From Megamerina dolium (lineage: Eukaryota > Arthropoda > Insecta > Diptera > Megamerinidae): a DNA stretch of 64,000 nucleotides. Below the pieces are notes generated by a model. The model did not search any database. It was not told where the DNA came from and worked only from the letters and a program-made list of their open reading frames with translations. Below, in pieces: positions 1 to 13,800 of this stretch. Made by a program: the position numbers and the translations under genes. The stretch is from NCBI GenBank assembly GCA_963854835.1, contig OY978525.1:9101540-9165539 (forward strand), written 5' to 3'. Within the stretch, counting starts at the first letter, position 1, and each line of letters starts with the position of its first letter.

Positions 1-183
1 AAATACATAACCTACACCACAACTCAGGGTCTAATGGAAAGGGTAGAGGAAAAAAATGCACGTGTATAGCCTACACCACAACTCTGAATAGTATTAATTA
101 TCGATACAAGTAGTATTTTAATAAATGAGAAATTTCCAGCTTGTACAAATAACATTGTGACACAATGTTTCAGGGTTATTGCC
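1..183. other. Intron sequence at left edge
   Basis: AT-rich intronic sequence of hppy. A short phrase CCTACACCACAACTC occurs twice (near 10 and 69). No exon seen. Confidence 0.5.
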
Positions 184-1152
184 TGAGGGCGGAATGATTC
201 CATCTTTGGTTGAAAGATCTACACACATATAGTAAAACTGCCAAATCTTTTTGCATTCTCAGATCAAATTTTTTCTATGGCCATATTCAATTTGCAACTT
301 TTTGCCTGAGTGTTTTTAGAATAAATCGGAAAAAAAGGGTTAAATTTTATATCGGAGCGAAATATGTAGTTTGGGTACGTATAGTAAAATTTCACGAGGA
401 ATAATTTTGTATAACATTTTAACCCGTTAGCTTTCTTACGAAAGGGTCGTTTTGAACCCTTTTTTGAAAAGCCTTAATAAAATGGCATTTGGGTGTTCGC
501 TAGAGGGTTAAAATGTTCTAGAAAATTATTCGCCGCAAAATTTTACTAAGGGTATTCTCAGGCAAAATCTTTATACAAAGAACCATAGAAAATAAAAAAT
601 ATATATATCCCCTTGAGATATGCCACTTTTTTATGCATTTTTTTATATTTTGTTCATAAATACATATACAATAACAGCCAAGCGCCAAACCATCACCTTC
701 GAAAAGAGCGAGAGTTATATTTCTGAACAAATTATAAAAGAATGCATAAAAATATATTGCATACCTCAAGGGGACATATTTATTTTTTTATTTTCTATGG
801 ACTTTTACGTTCTTTGTACAAAGATTTTGCCTAACAATACTCCTAGTGAAATTTTCCGACGAATAATTTTCTAGAATATTTTAACCCTCTAGCGAACACC
901 CAAATGCCATTTTATTAAGGCTTTTCAAAAAAGGGTTCAAAACGACCCTTTCGTAAGAAAGCTAACGGGTTAAAATACTCTACAAAATTATTCCTCGTGA
1001 AATTTTACTATGTATATACACCCAAACTACATATTTCGTTCCGATATGAATTTTAACCCTTTTGTTTCGACTTATTCAAAATAAACACAGGCAATAAAAT
1101 TTGTAGGTTTTACTCTATAGGTCTAGAGGAACTTAGAGTCATTCCGCCCCCA
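184..1152. mobile_element. 0.97-kb palindromic foldback element
   Basis: The left end (GAGGGCGGAATGATTC near 185-200) and the right end, read on the other strand (GGGGGCGGAATGACTC), match. The two halves are inverted copies centred near 697. The inner arms are close to identical: 421-536 pairs with 857-972, including GTTCGCTAGAGGGTTAAAAT. Similarity continues inward to about 660/730, around a short unpaired centre. The outer arms are more diverged. No transposase frame is present; the small open frames here are incidental. This looks like a non-autonomous foldback or MITE-type element. The target duplication is not clear, so the superfamily is not assigned. Confidence 0.75.
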
Positions 1153-1764
1153 CAAATACTTTGTCTCTGTGTAATTTTTAAAAAATATATAAATTGTACA
1201 AACATTCGCTTAAGAGAGGCGTAATTATACTTTGAACTACAATAAGAAAAATACAATAAAAAATTCAACTAAAATTAAAAAGAAAAATCATACGAATTAT
1301 TTAAATAAAAAGTACAATTATAAAATATATAAAACAATAAAAAATAATAACAATACCAATGACATTTGTTAGAGAGAAAAAAAAAAATGTAAACCAAGCA
1401 TAAACAAACATTATTAAACAAAATAAATCACACAACCCAATGAGATCAATGAACAAAATGGTGAGAGTGATAAATGAATGAATTAATGCCAATTCCATGT
1501 ATGAGGGGGTTAGGTTAATGATATTCTATATATATATATATATATATAAATATGTCATAGATTTAAAGAATCATTTCCTTTTAACAAATAAAATATATTC
1601 TAAAACAATTTCTATACAAAACGAAGATATGTTGAAAAATAGTAGAAGGAATATAGTAGGGTAATCTTTACATTTTGCGTTAAAAATTACGCATTAAAAA
1701 TGCTATTGAATGAATTTCTTTCGATAGACTAAGAAACCCAAAACAAAAAACCAACAAAAATTAC
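1153..1764. other. Intron, AT-rich, no gene
   Basis: Low-complexity intronic DNA downstream of the 39-base exon, with an (AT)n run near 1530-1549. Nothing coding was seen on either strand. Confidence 0.6.
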
Positions 1765-1803
1765 CTTAACTTTAGCTCCTCATCAATATACTGTAAGAGA
1801 CTC
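1765..1803 (-). CDS. hppy: hppy 39-base microexon: [11 protein letters not shown]
   Basis: A 39-base exon between acceptor TTATTGTAG/GAGTCTC and donor AAGTTAAG/GTAATT. Its first base completes the Met codon begun 17 kb upstream; it then encodes [12 protein letters not shown] and two bases of an Arg codon. The SLLxxxxEEL pattern is shared with the linker of human MAP4K3, so it is a conserved family motif and not chance. I found no following exon (expected to start near ATLPL) between 1 and 1764, so the next intron runs out of the window. Confidence 0.88.
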
Positions 1804-4800
1804 CTACAATAATAAAATAATATAAATGTTTTTTTTTTGTTTTTGTTTTTTTTTTTTTTTTTGGTTTTAAAAATAAATTAATATTAGTATTAATAATAAT
1901 ATTAAATATTAAATTAGATTTATGTAGAACAAGAACAAGTAGAAGAATAAGAATTATATCTTCAATAAGGAACTCAGAGAAAAAAATATGAGTTAATTTT
2001 TTTTTTCAATAAAAAAAAAATGCATTTTTTTAAACATTGCTTTTCAATTAAAGCAATAACCAAAAAAACACAAAAAATCTTAACATAAATATGTAGTGTC
2101 AAAAGCGCGTTATTTCATTAACGCGTAAAATTCAAAATACAGCCAGAATTATGCAAGTAAATAAATGTAAATGATGCTGAACAAATATGAACAAAAATCA
2201 AATGCAAAAAAGAATGAAAGTGCGGAGAAAATATAATGAAGAGCAGGCAAAAATCCCTCAAATAGATGGGCAAATTCATTAGAAACTTATCACTAAAGGT
2301 CATCGCTTTTTATGTTATTGTACATACAGTGGCGCCATCTATTAATGCAATCATCAATAATCAATAAATTTAGTAGGGGAATCCCCCATAAAAAGTGAAA
2401 TATGAAGAAATCTTGAAAAGAAAAAATTAATAGAGGTCAGTCTTCCATTTTATTGCTGTAGAGGCGATTTCTGGATAGCTATAGTCAATTTTCAGGTGAT
2501 TTTATATACATTTTGTATGAAACACCACTTTAGGGTGGGAGATAAGGGGTAAGTATATTTGAAACAAATGTTGAGAAGCAAAATTAATGGGAGTCAGTTA
2601 TAGATTTCTAGCTACAGAGGCCATTCGTGGGCAGTTATTATCGATTTTTCAGGCAATATTACGTTAATTTTGTATAGAAGTCCCCTTTAGAGGTGGATGT
2701 GGCTGAGTAAGTATGTTTGGGGGAAATGTTAAGGGGGAAATGTTAAGGAGGAAAAATTAGTGAGGGTCAGTCATACATTTCACCGCTATAGAGGCGAATC
2801 CTGTTGAGTTGTAGTGTTATTTGTCAATTTTTAGATATTTTTTTCGATCATTTTGTATGGGAATACCATCAAGAAGTGGAAATAGGGCGTAAGTATATTC
2901 ATAAGAAATGTTGAGGGGGGAAATTAATAGAAGTCAGTGATATATTTCACCACTGTAGAGGTGATTCCTATTCAGTTATGGTGTTATTTGTCAATTTTTA
3001 GAATTTTTTTCTGTCATTTTCTATGGGAATTATCATGAAGAAGTGGAAATTGGGAGTGAATACACTTGTAAGAAAGGTTGAGGAGGAAAATTTATAGAGG
3101 TCAGTCTTACAATTCATCGCTGTGGGGGCGATGGATTGGAGATTTTCATCGATTTTTACATAATAAAAATCCCATAGATATCCAAGAATCAACCCTATAG
3201 TGGTAAACTATATGATCCAGACCCATTTAGTTTTCATCCAAGCATCTTCATCCCCCATTTTCAACCCTTAAAGGGACTCCCATACAAAATTGTCATAAAA
3301 TCTCCTGAAAATCGACAATATCCGCTCAGGAATATCCTCTAGAGTGATGATATGTATATCCGACGCAAATTAATTTCTACTGTCCAAAATTTTCTACAAA
3401 CATATTTACTTCCTAGCTTTACTCCTTATGGGGGCTCTCATACCAAATTAACATAAAAACTCGTGGAAATCGACAAATATCTCAATAGATGCACAGAAAT
3501 TGCCCATATAGCTGTGAAATGTATGAATGACCTCCAATAATTTTTTCTGCTCAACATTTTCTCCGAACAAAGTTACCCAACATCTACAGCCCTTAATCGA
3601 ACTCCCATACAAAATGGCCGAAAAATCACTTCCCAGTTTTTGACCTTTGAAATTATCCAAATTTTATGTTATTCACTAATCTAAATCTGAGCTAAAAATA
3701 TCGCCTGGCTTAATGTATATACCTCCTATTTCATTCATACCCCAGTAGGAAGCGCCACTGTATAAGCCATTAGAGCATCAATATGGAAACGTTTCAAACA
3801 TATTTTGTATTATGATTTTTTTTTTTGAGTATTGCTTATAATGATTATGTTCCCTGTTGTTACAAATTATTAGAAAATATAGTCATTTTCTAATATCTAC
3901 GTAGATTATTTAAGTATACACCATGCAAATGGAATATATTTATGTCCTTGAACTGAACTGAATTTTATGAATTCATTATTTATTTGACTAACGCAGCATT
4001 ATGGCATAATACATATAAAAAAGAGGATTTGCATAAAATAAAAGCAAAATTGAAAAGTGTAATATCGGCAATACTGAAGTTTAGATACCCTACACTAAGC
4101 CACATAGGCATGTATACATTCGAAAACACACACTTTTGTATGACAGGTAATCGTAGTTTTTAACAGATTCTGTTTAATATCTAACAAGTCCGTTTACTAG
4201 CAAATATAATTATATATACCAAGTTTTAAGTTGATATCTTTGCGTTTTCATGTACAAAGTATGAAAAAAATGCATAAGAAAATCAACTTTTATATGAGAG
4301 GTAGGCGTGGTTTTCAACCGATTTTGTTCATTTTTATACAACTTCATTAATTAGTAAATATAATCATATGCACTGAGTTTCAGCTTGATAACTTTATATT
4401 TTAGTGCATAAAATGTGAAAATATACATTTGAAAACATACTTTTGTATGGAAGGTAGGTGTTGTTTTCATCGGATTACGCCCATTTTAGAGCCCATTTAT
4501 TTATTGGTGAAAATAATCTTATGCACCAATTTTCAGCTGGATCGCTTCTAGTGTACAAATATAATAAAACACAAATATTGAAATTTATGCCATATTTTAA
4601 TGATAATTAAAAAATAATAAAAAAGCGAGAACGAAATAAAGAAGAATAACAGAAATCATGGAATTACATTTTAAAGCTTGTATTTTCAATTAACACGCAT
4701 AGAATTTTATTCCCTCCAAACTTAAAAATATGTATGTATGTAGCTTTATAAGAGTCATTTGCTTTAGGGGGAAAAATACAACAATAAAGCCATAAAAAGA

Positions 4801-7800
4801 TCCAGTAAATATTTTATTATTCACATACTACTAATTCTATTTGACACCATTAAGCGAGAAGATGGAAAAATATTTAAAAAGAATTTAAGACACACACATA
4901 CACTCGCAAACATACGCATACATCCCTAATGGGGGATATATTGTTGTATGTACAAAAAAGGACACTTCAAAAATGAATGAACTTTATTACACGCAACGAA
5001 AGCTGTAAAAGAATTAAATAAACAATACAAAAATATGTTTTTTTTTTGTTTTAAAGAAATTTTATTATATAAGAGCAAATATAAAAATCCAAAGTTAAAC
5101 AATCCAATGTGCGTTTGTGTGTGTGTGTGTGTGTGGGCTGAAAAAAATAAATATTCAAACAAAAAACAAAGCAAAGCAAAAATTCCTGTTTACTTTTCGT
5201 TTGTTTGAATTTAAGACAAAAGGGTCAAAATAAAGAATTCATTGTCCAAAATATACAACAGAATCTATGCATGCATAATGTACCTTGTAGGAAAATAGTA
5301 ACCGAAGCCTTTTAGACGATGTCTCTTTCTTGAGATATAATATTTATGGTAGGTACTAATAGCTTCAAAGAATAATGGCCTACTAATGGTTCAGTTCTTT
5401 TGGCATCTTGTACACTTTTATTATCATTTCAGAATTGGGGCGTTATACTTCTAATTCCAATACATCTAATATAGAACTACTTCGGCACTAGTACCTTTTG
5501 GATGCAATATGAATTATCAACCTTGCATTCTTATATGATAATATTATGGTAATTTCAGAGCTGGGTAGGTTAAATTGTTTTCGAAATTAAATTGGCAATT
5601 ACTAAATAATGCCTTACTCAAGATCTACGTTAAAAAAATTGATTACTCTTTAAAAAAAAAAGTAATTATATATTTTTCAAATTTATAAAATAATTAAAAT
5701 ATTTGCAATTACCCAAAAAGGAATTATTATTTGTAACATAAATATTGCATTACTGAATAATGCAAGTGAATACTATTAAAATATAGAAGAAATTACAATT
5801 ATAATGGTTTTTGCAAAAAACACATATAATTTTTATTGAAATATTTGCAATTACCAAAAAAAAAAAAGGAATTATTATTTGTAATATAAATATTGCATTA
5901 CTCAATAAATCAAGTGAAAACTATTAAATTATAAAAAGAAATTACAATTGTAACGGTTTTTTGTAAACAAATATTATTCTTATAAGCAATTGAGAATTTC
6001 AATTCTGAATCATAACTGCTTTTTATGGAATTACACAATTTGTCATTACTCAAAAATTACTGAATAGTTGAAATTTTCAACTATAAATTTGTATATTATG
6101 AATTAAAACAGTAATCAATTTCTTGAAATTGGTTCTAAAGTAATCACACGTTGTAATTGAATTTACCAAGCACTATATAATTTATAGATAATTACATTAC
6201 TGAGTATTTGAAAATTTCAGTTAAAAATTACAAATGATTTTATGGAAGTAGTTGAATGTATGAAAGTAATGCATTCCTTTAACATGTATCGAAAGGAATC
6301 TATTACAAATTATGTTTTGATTACTGTAATTGTAATTGTAATTCAGTTTACTCAACAATATTTCTTTTATATATTTCTTATATCTAGAAGTTGAATATGT
6401 TAATTATAAATTCAATATAATGTAAATGTAATTGCGATAAATTAAGTTACATTACTTGAATTATTTTATGAAATTGCAAACGCAATCGACTTATTTTGAC
6501 TTGGATCTAGAGTAATCGATTAAAAATTTCAACCATCGAGTAATTTAATTGTAATTTCAATTTATAGACAATTAGTAGTTGTCAAATAATTAACATAATT
6601 TAAATTACAATTTGAATTACATTATTTCAATTATATTATGAAATTCGGTAATCGACTTTTTTAACTAGAATCTACTATAATCGATTACAAAATACAACCA
6701 CAAAGTAATTTAATTGTAATTCTACTTGAATTTCGTCAGCCTCTTTTGATTTTTAGACAATTAATGACATTACTAAGTAGTGGATACTGAAAATTATAAA
6801 TATTAGTAATGTAATTAAGGTAATTAAAATTTGCAATTTGTATTACATTATTTAAATTACATTATAAAATGTTAAAAAATCGATTTCTTTAGACTTAATC
6901 TAAAGCGATTAGAAATTTCAACCACCGAGTAATTTAATTGTAATTGTAATTAAATTTATACAGCATTGTTTATTTTATAGACAATAACATTACTGAGTAG
7001 TTGAACATATCAATTACAAATTACAATTGCTTGTAATGTAATAAGTAATATGAAAAAGCAATCCATTATTTTGACATGAATTTAAAACAATTGATTACAA
7101 ATTACAATTTTTTCGAGCTAATGTAATTGAAATTCAATTCACCCAGATCTGAGCGATTTCGATACTAATCTGATGTTGTTTAACTATAAAAATTTTAATG
7201 TTTCGACCCATAAAATACATTAAAACGCATGTTATGGTTATAGTCATAAAAAACAAAGACAAAAAATGTGTCCTTTTTTTTTTTGCTAAGCCAAAAGTAG
7301 ATGAATTTGTAGTACAGTACAGAAAATTTTATACATTTCGTTTTATATTTCATGTACATAACTTCTAAGTATGTGTGTCCATTTTATGTCACCCTTTCTC
7401 TTCTAATAAATATAAAATATTATCATTCATCTTCTGTACGTTGAGATATTTGTAAATAAAATGTTCCTTTGTGTCTGGAGTTTTAGCAGACATACAGCAA
7501 CAAAAACTAAAACAAAGGAAAAGGAAAACAAAAGCGATGAGACACAATGAAAGAGTTCTTAATTTTTGAAAACCGAGACAGGCAGGAGAGAGAGAGAGAG
7601 AGAGAGAAGCAAGAAAAAAGAAAATCAACATACTTTCATGGTTTTTTTATAAAACTGCAGTAGTAGTATTGGCTTCTTTTTAACAAAATAATGGTGAGTT
7701 ATTATTTCGAATATCTCTTTGGACTTTAAAACAGGCAAAATGCAAGAGCTAGACAATATAAAAATGTTCTCAAATGCACGGGAATTTATTTGTTCATAGT

Positions 7801-10800
7801 TCGAATGGAGTTCGAATTCTCGAATTTTTATGCTTCGCATATAATAATTTTATGTGCATCAAATAAAAAAATCGAAAGCGACAATTTTGTCATTTTAGAG
7901 ATATAATCATAAGCCATGAAGATCCTTGCATTTAAATGTATACCACATAATTTAATCCACATGTCGTATGAGCAACTTTTATTTTTCAATTTATTTGCAG
8001 CTTTCTTTCTTTTTCTCTATGATTAAATTGTTTTCATTTTTTTTTTTCTTATTTTGAAATATGCCATCAGCAATAGAAGAGTTAAGTGTTTATACTTCCA
8101 CTATTATCAAGCCATAGTACTTTTAGACAAGTGTGTATAGTTCTACACAACACACTGTACCACATGGCGAATGAGTGTCATTTATTTTTTGTAAAGTTTT
8201 CAAATCACTATTTTATATTTTTTTTTATGGACTTTTGGAAGATATTTAAGCAGACGATAGATAGATTTATAGAGATTTTATTTCAATGTTATACCAAAGT
8301 AAATTTAAACAGATTTTTTGAAAAATATGTACGAAAACATAATTTTTGTATGGAAGATGGGCGTGGTTTTGATTCGAATACGCCCATTCATGAACTTATC
8401 TGCTCGCTAGTGAAAAATAATCTCATACATCAAATATCAAGTAAATATCTTTGTATTATCATTTAAAAAATAGGAAAAAACATATTCGAAAACAGATTTT
8501 TGTATGGGAGTTAGGCGTGGTTTTTATCCTAATGCGCCCATTCGTGAACTTATCTCCTCGCTAGTGAAAAATCATCTCATACATCAAATATCAAGTAAAT
8601 ATCTTGGTATTATCATTTAAAAAATAGGAAAAAACATATTCGAAAACAGATTTTTGTATAGGAGTTAGGCGTGGTTTTTATCCTAATGCGCCCATTCGTG
8701 AACTTATCTGCTCGCTAGTGAAAAATAATCTCTTACATCAAATATCAAGTAAATATCTTTGTATTATCATTTAAAAAATTGGAAAAAACATATTCGAAAA
8801 CAGATTTTTGTATAGGAGTTAGGCGTGATTTTTACACCAATGCGCCCATTCATTAGCTTATCTGTTCGCTGGTAAAATATAATCTTACGCACCAAATATC
8901 AAGTAAACATCGTTGTATTATCATTTAAAAAACCGGCAAAAACATATTCGAAAACATAATTCTGTATGCGAGTTAGGTGTGGTTTTCATACTAATGCGTC
9001 CATTCATGAACTTATCTGTTCGTTGATAAAAAATAATCTTATGTACCAAATATCAACTAAATATCTTTATATTTACTTAAAAAAAAAACCGAAAAAAATA
9101 TATTCGAAAACATATTTTTGTATAGCAGCTAGGTGTGGTGTTCATACCGCAACACCCATATTAAACATTTTTGGTTCGTTAATCAAAAACATCATTATAT
9201 GCTAAGTTTGAGCTCAATAGCTTTGTATTTAAATGCAAAAAGTTTGAAAATACATATTCGAAAACGTATTTTTATATTGGAATTAGGCGTGACTTTTATT
9301 TTAATACGCTCATTCATGAACTCATCTGTTCGCTAGTTTAAAATAATCTAATCCATCAAATATCAATTAAATAATTTTATATTAACATAAAAAATACCGA
9401 AAAAAATTTAGATTCGAAAACATACTTTTGTATGAGATGTCGACGATATTTTTATCCTAATACGTCCGTTCATTAAGTTGTTTGTTAGTTGTGAAAAAAT
9501 AATCCTATCCACAAAATGTCAGTTAAATAGCTTTATATTTACATTACAAAATTTCAAAAAAAAAAAATATATTCGAAAACATACTTTCATATAAGAAGTA
9601 GAAGTGATTTTTATTCGATCGCTCTGTTTTTGGAAATCATTAATTTACTGCTAAAAACAACCTTATGTACCAAGTTTCACTTCGATTTTGATTATAGAAC
9701 TAGAAAACGTATGTTCGAAAATATACTTTTGTATGGGAGATCGGTGTGATTTTTATCCTATTACATCTTTTCAGGAACGCATCTATTTGGTGGTAAAAAA
9801 AAATTCGTATGCATCAAATATTACCTAAATAGCTTTATATTTACATTAAAAAACCAACAACAAAGATATTCGAAAGCATATTTTTGTATGAGAGGTAGTT
9901 TTAATTTTTATTCGATTGCAACCATTTTCGAGATACTTCATTTGTTGGCAAATTTAAGAACATTTACCGATTTTCAGCTGGATAACTTTATGTTTCGCTG
10001 CCCAATAGTCTGAAAATATGCGTGGTTCTTATCCGATTCATGAAATCATTCATGTATTGGTAAAAGTATATTAATTTAACGATTTTTTTTAAAAAGACAG
10101 ACAGTTAGAGATGGCTTGGCCGTCTTAGATTGTGACAAAAATCTACACTTTAAGGCACTTTGAAGCATCAACTATCCATTTAATTCATTTTAATATGGTA
10201 AATGTCTTCGAATGCAAGTAAAATAATTTGAAATAATAAGTAAGGATAAAGTACTGTATATTTTCAAATCTTTATTACTTATAATCCTCTGAAAGTCGTA
10301 ATACTCTCGTACGCGAAGTTCAAAGAACTTTTGATTAAACAAAAACAAAAAAATAAAAAGACTCGTAGCAATTAATTCAGCTTATTAGCTCATTTGGAAG
10401 AGGGTCGAATAAGCTACTATTAACACTACTCCATGATACTGTGTGAGCTGTATTCTTACACGGAATAACAAACGAATGAAACGAAATCTACAGGGAGCGA
10501 AAATAATTTTTATTTTATTTTTTTGACTACATCTCTTCGACGTCTGCTTTGTTGAAAAGCGCGATTACGTTTACGTAAATAACTTTTTGATATTATTTTT
10601 CAGATTCAAGTTATTCTCTCATTTTAGAATGCTGAATGAGCATGTTAAACTCTCAACATTGATGATGTTGTGTTGGTTGTTGGCTGGTATGTAGCCATGA
10701 ACTTTATGACTTTTAAAATGCATAAATTTTGTTCATCCCTTATTTGTGTATTTTGGGTTTTTTTCTTCTTCTTTTTTTTTTTTTTTTTTTTTTTGCCTTG

Positions 10801-13800
10801 CCACATAAATTCTCATCATGTCATAAAAGTTTTTGGTAAGAAAATACTTAAAACTATGTGCAAAAAAATATGAGAAAGAAAAAGAAATGAAAAATCTTAA
10901 ATAAATATTTGATGAGCATATAAAAAATTTAAGATTTATTTTTTTTTTTTAATTTTTTTAACACAATAAAAAATGAAATCGCACACAAAATAAAGGAATT
11001 TGTAGCAGTTAGTAAAATTTTAGAACAGCATTTTTCATTTTATTATATTTTTTCTCTCCTTGGGAATACATAAGAGTGTAGCAAAGGAGTAGACCACCAT
11101 ATAACCTTTGAGTGAGGCACATAATAAAACGATTTACTATTTAGACAGCAATCAATTCAGTTTGTATATATTTTATTTATATTATTACTATTATAATATA
11201 TTACCTATACATGTCATATATCCAGGTGTCATAACGGTATTTTAAATGGGCAATCAATTGAAGGTACATATATTATTGTGTGAGCATACGATTGAAATTC
11301 TTCGAAATCATTATGTAAATCTTTAATTTATGGACATTTATACATTTATATTAGTTTATTTTGGTTTAAAATATGCCCTCACTAGAAATCCCCAACATAA
11401 ATAGTAAATTAAATACCTTAAATTTAAGAAATAGTAACATTTTGATTTTAATCAGGGAACATAATCATTATAACACCCGTAGTTCGCTATATACGGCATT
11501 TCGCTATAACGCCTTTGTTATACTGCATAAAAATCGAAAATAATTGATTCGTTATACGATCAATATATCTCATTCTTCATCATGATTGCATACTTTTAGG
11601 GTGAACAATATTTTTTAAATTTCAAGAATCCATTATTTTCTTAGATTGAAAAATATTGGATAATAATTTTGTATATTCCGATAGATATGAAAAGCCACGT
11701 CTAAAATTGAAAAATAAATCAAGGACAATTTTCGCTAATTTCCTCTACTAAAATTTGTAAATTTTCAAACATTTACTTTTTGATTGCATACTTTTCGGAG
11801 TCAAATATTTCTAAAATTGTGAAAAAGTTAATAGCGCGTATTTATAGTTAAAATTAAGTTCCAATTTATATTTAATATAGACTTTTTTGAAATAAATTTC
11901 TCAAACAAAAATCTACTAAAAATGCCGATACTAAATTCAAGTTGGATCTCAATTTTCACTATGAATATGCGCCAATGTATTTCTGGGAATGAAATGTACC
12001 GGAACTTATTTTTGCATTATATTATAGAAATACATCCTCAAGAAATTGAGAAATGGATGACAATTTTTTCTAAATTTTTTTTTTTTCTAAAATTAATAAA
12101 TTTTCTGTTAAATTTTTTGAAATGTTTTAAATTTTCAAAATGGTTGCATAGTTTCAGGACTAAAATAAACCAAAGAACGAGGTTAAATTAAATTCTTTCT
12201 GAGATCTATGTGCATATTTAGATTATTTTTCATTATCTGATATGCATTCTCCACTTTTCAATTGATTGAATTGAATTGAAAAACAAATCAATTTTGTCAA
12301 TTTTGAAATTGCTTTTTTTTTAAAAAACATGATTGATTTCTATTTTTGAAAATATTCAACATGATTGCATACTTTTTGGGGATAAAATAATCCAAAAACG
12401 GTTCAAAATTATTTTATTTTTAAGATCAAAATATTTCGAACCATATTTTTTGTATATTCCGATATGTATGCACTTTCCAAAATTGAAAAACAAAGAACCA
12501 AGGAACATTTTTCAATATATTGTCTTCTTTTTAATTTGTAAAGTGTCAGTTTTTATGTTTTTCAAAATTTACTTTATTCAAGGTATAATTTCATTTTTTT
12601 ACATTTTCCTTTTACTCAGCATGATTGCATACTTTTGGGTATAAAGTAATTCAAGAATCGAAATATCCCGAAGAATATTGTTGTACATTTCGATGCATGT
12701 GTACCTTACAAAAATAAAAAACGTATCATGAATTATTTTTCTATATATTATCGCCTAAAATTTCTCAATTTTCAGTTTTGTTATATTCAAAATATTATTT
12801 TTATGATCGAAATATATGGAATTTTGGCATTTTCGAGCATGATTGCATACTTTTGGGGATAAAATATGTAATTCAAGTAATACAAGATATGAGTAACTTT
12901 TTGGAGACAAAAATATCTTGGCGATTTTTTGTTTATTCCGATTAAAAACGTTATCTTCTAAAATATATTTTAATATATTTTATAGATTTTATCATCTAAA
13001 ATATGTAAATATTCTATTCTATTCTATTCTTTCTTTCAAAATGTACGTTTTTCAGCAAACTTTATAAATTTTGATAAAAAAATAAAAATTCCTTGAATGA
13101 ATTTTGAGTCAAAAATTCAAAATTTCGTCTAAATTCTGCTAAAAACTTTTTTTTTATATATTTATTAATTTTATGATAGAAATATATGGAATTTTGGCAT
13201 TTTCGAGCATGATTGCATACTTTTGGGGATACAATAATTCAAGTAATACAAGAAATGTGTAATTTTTTGGAGACAAAAATATCTCGGCGAGTATTTCTGT
13301 TTCTTCCGATTAAAAACGTTATATTCTAAAATAAATTTTAATTGATTTTATAGATTTTATCTCCTGAAATATGTAAATATTCTATTTTCTTTCTTTTAAA
13401 ATGTAATTTTTCCAAAACTTTATAAATTTTAATAAAAAAAAAATAATAGAAATTACTTGAATGAATTTTGAGTAGAAAATTCAAAATTTGGTCTAAATTT
13501 TGCTAAATTCTTTTTTTTTTATATATTTATTAAAAATCGTAAAAAATGAAAATGAAAAATTTCTAGCTAATCTTCTTTGGGGTTTTGAAGATTGAACTAG
13601 TTACGATTGAGTATTGCTTTCGGAATGACATCACATCTTTTGAATTAGGTCTCTTTTTTATTCTGACTATGGGTCGACAGAATGATGACCTCTATAAACC
13701 ATCCCTGATCAATATTGTTAATCAAATAGTCAAGCCAACCTGTATTAGAAGTATTTTCTAATTCTCCAACTAAATATTTAATTTCGAATTTCTGAATTTC

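Noticed and set aside
8300..10130. CRISPR-like regular spacing of repeats
   Set aside because: The whole unit, not just a short repeat, is conserved, the genome is eukaryotic and no cas genes occur. These are tandem repeats.
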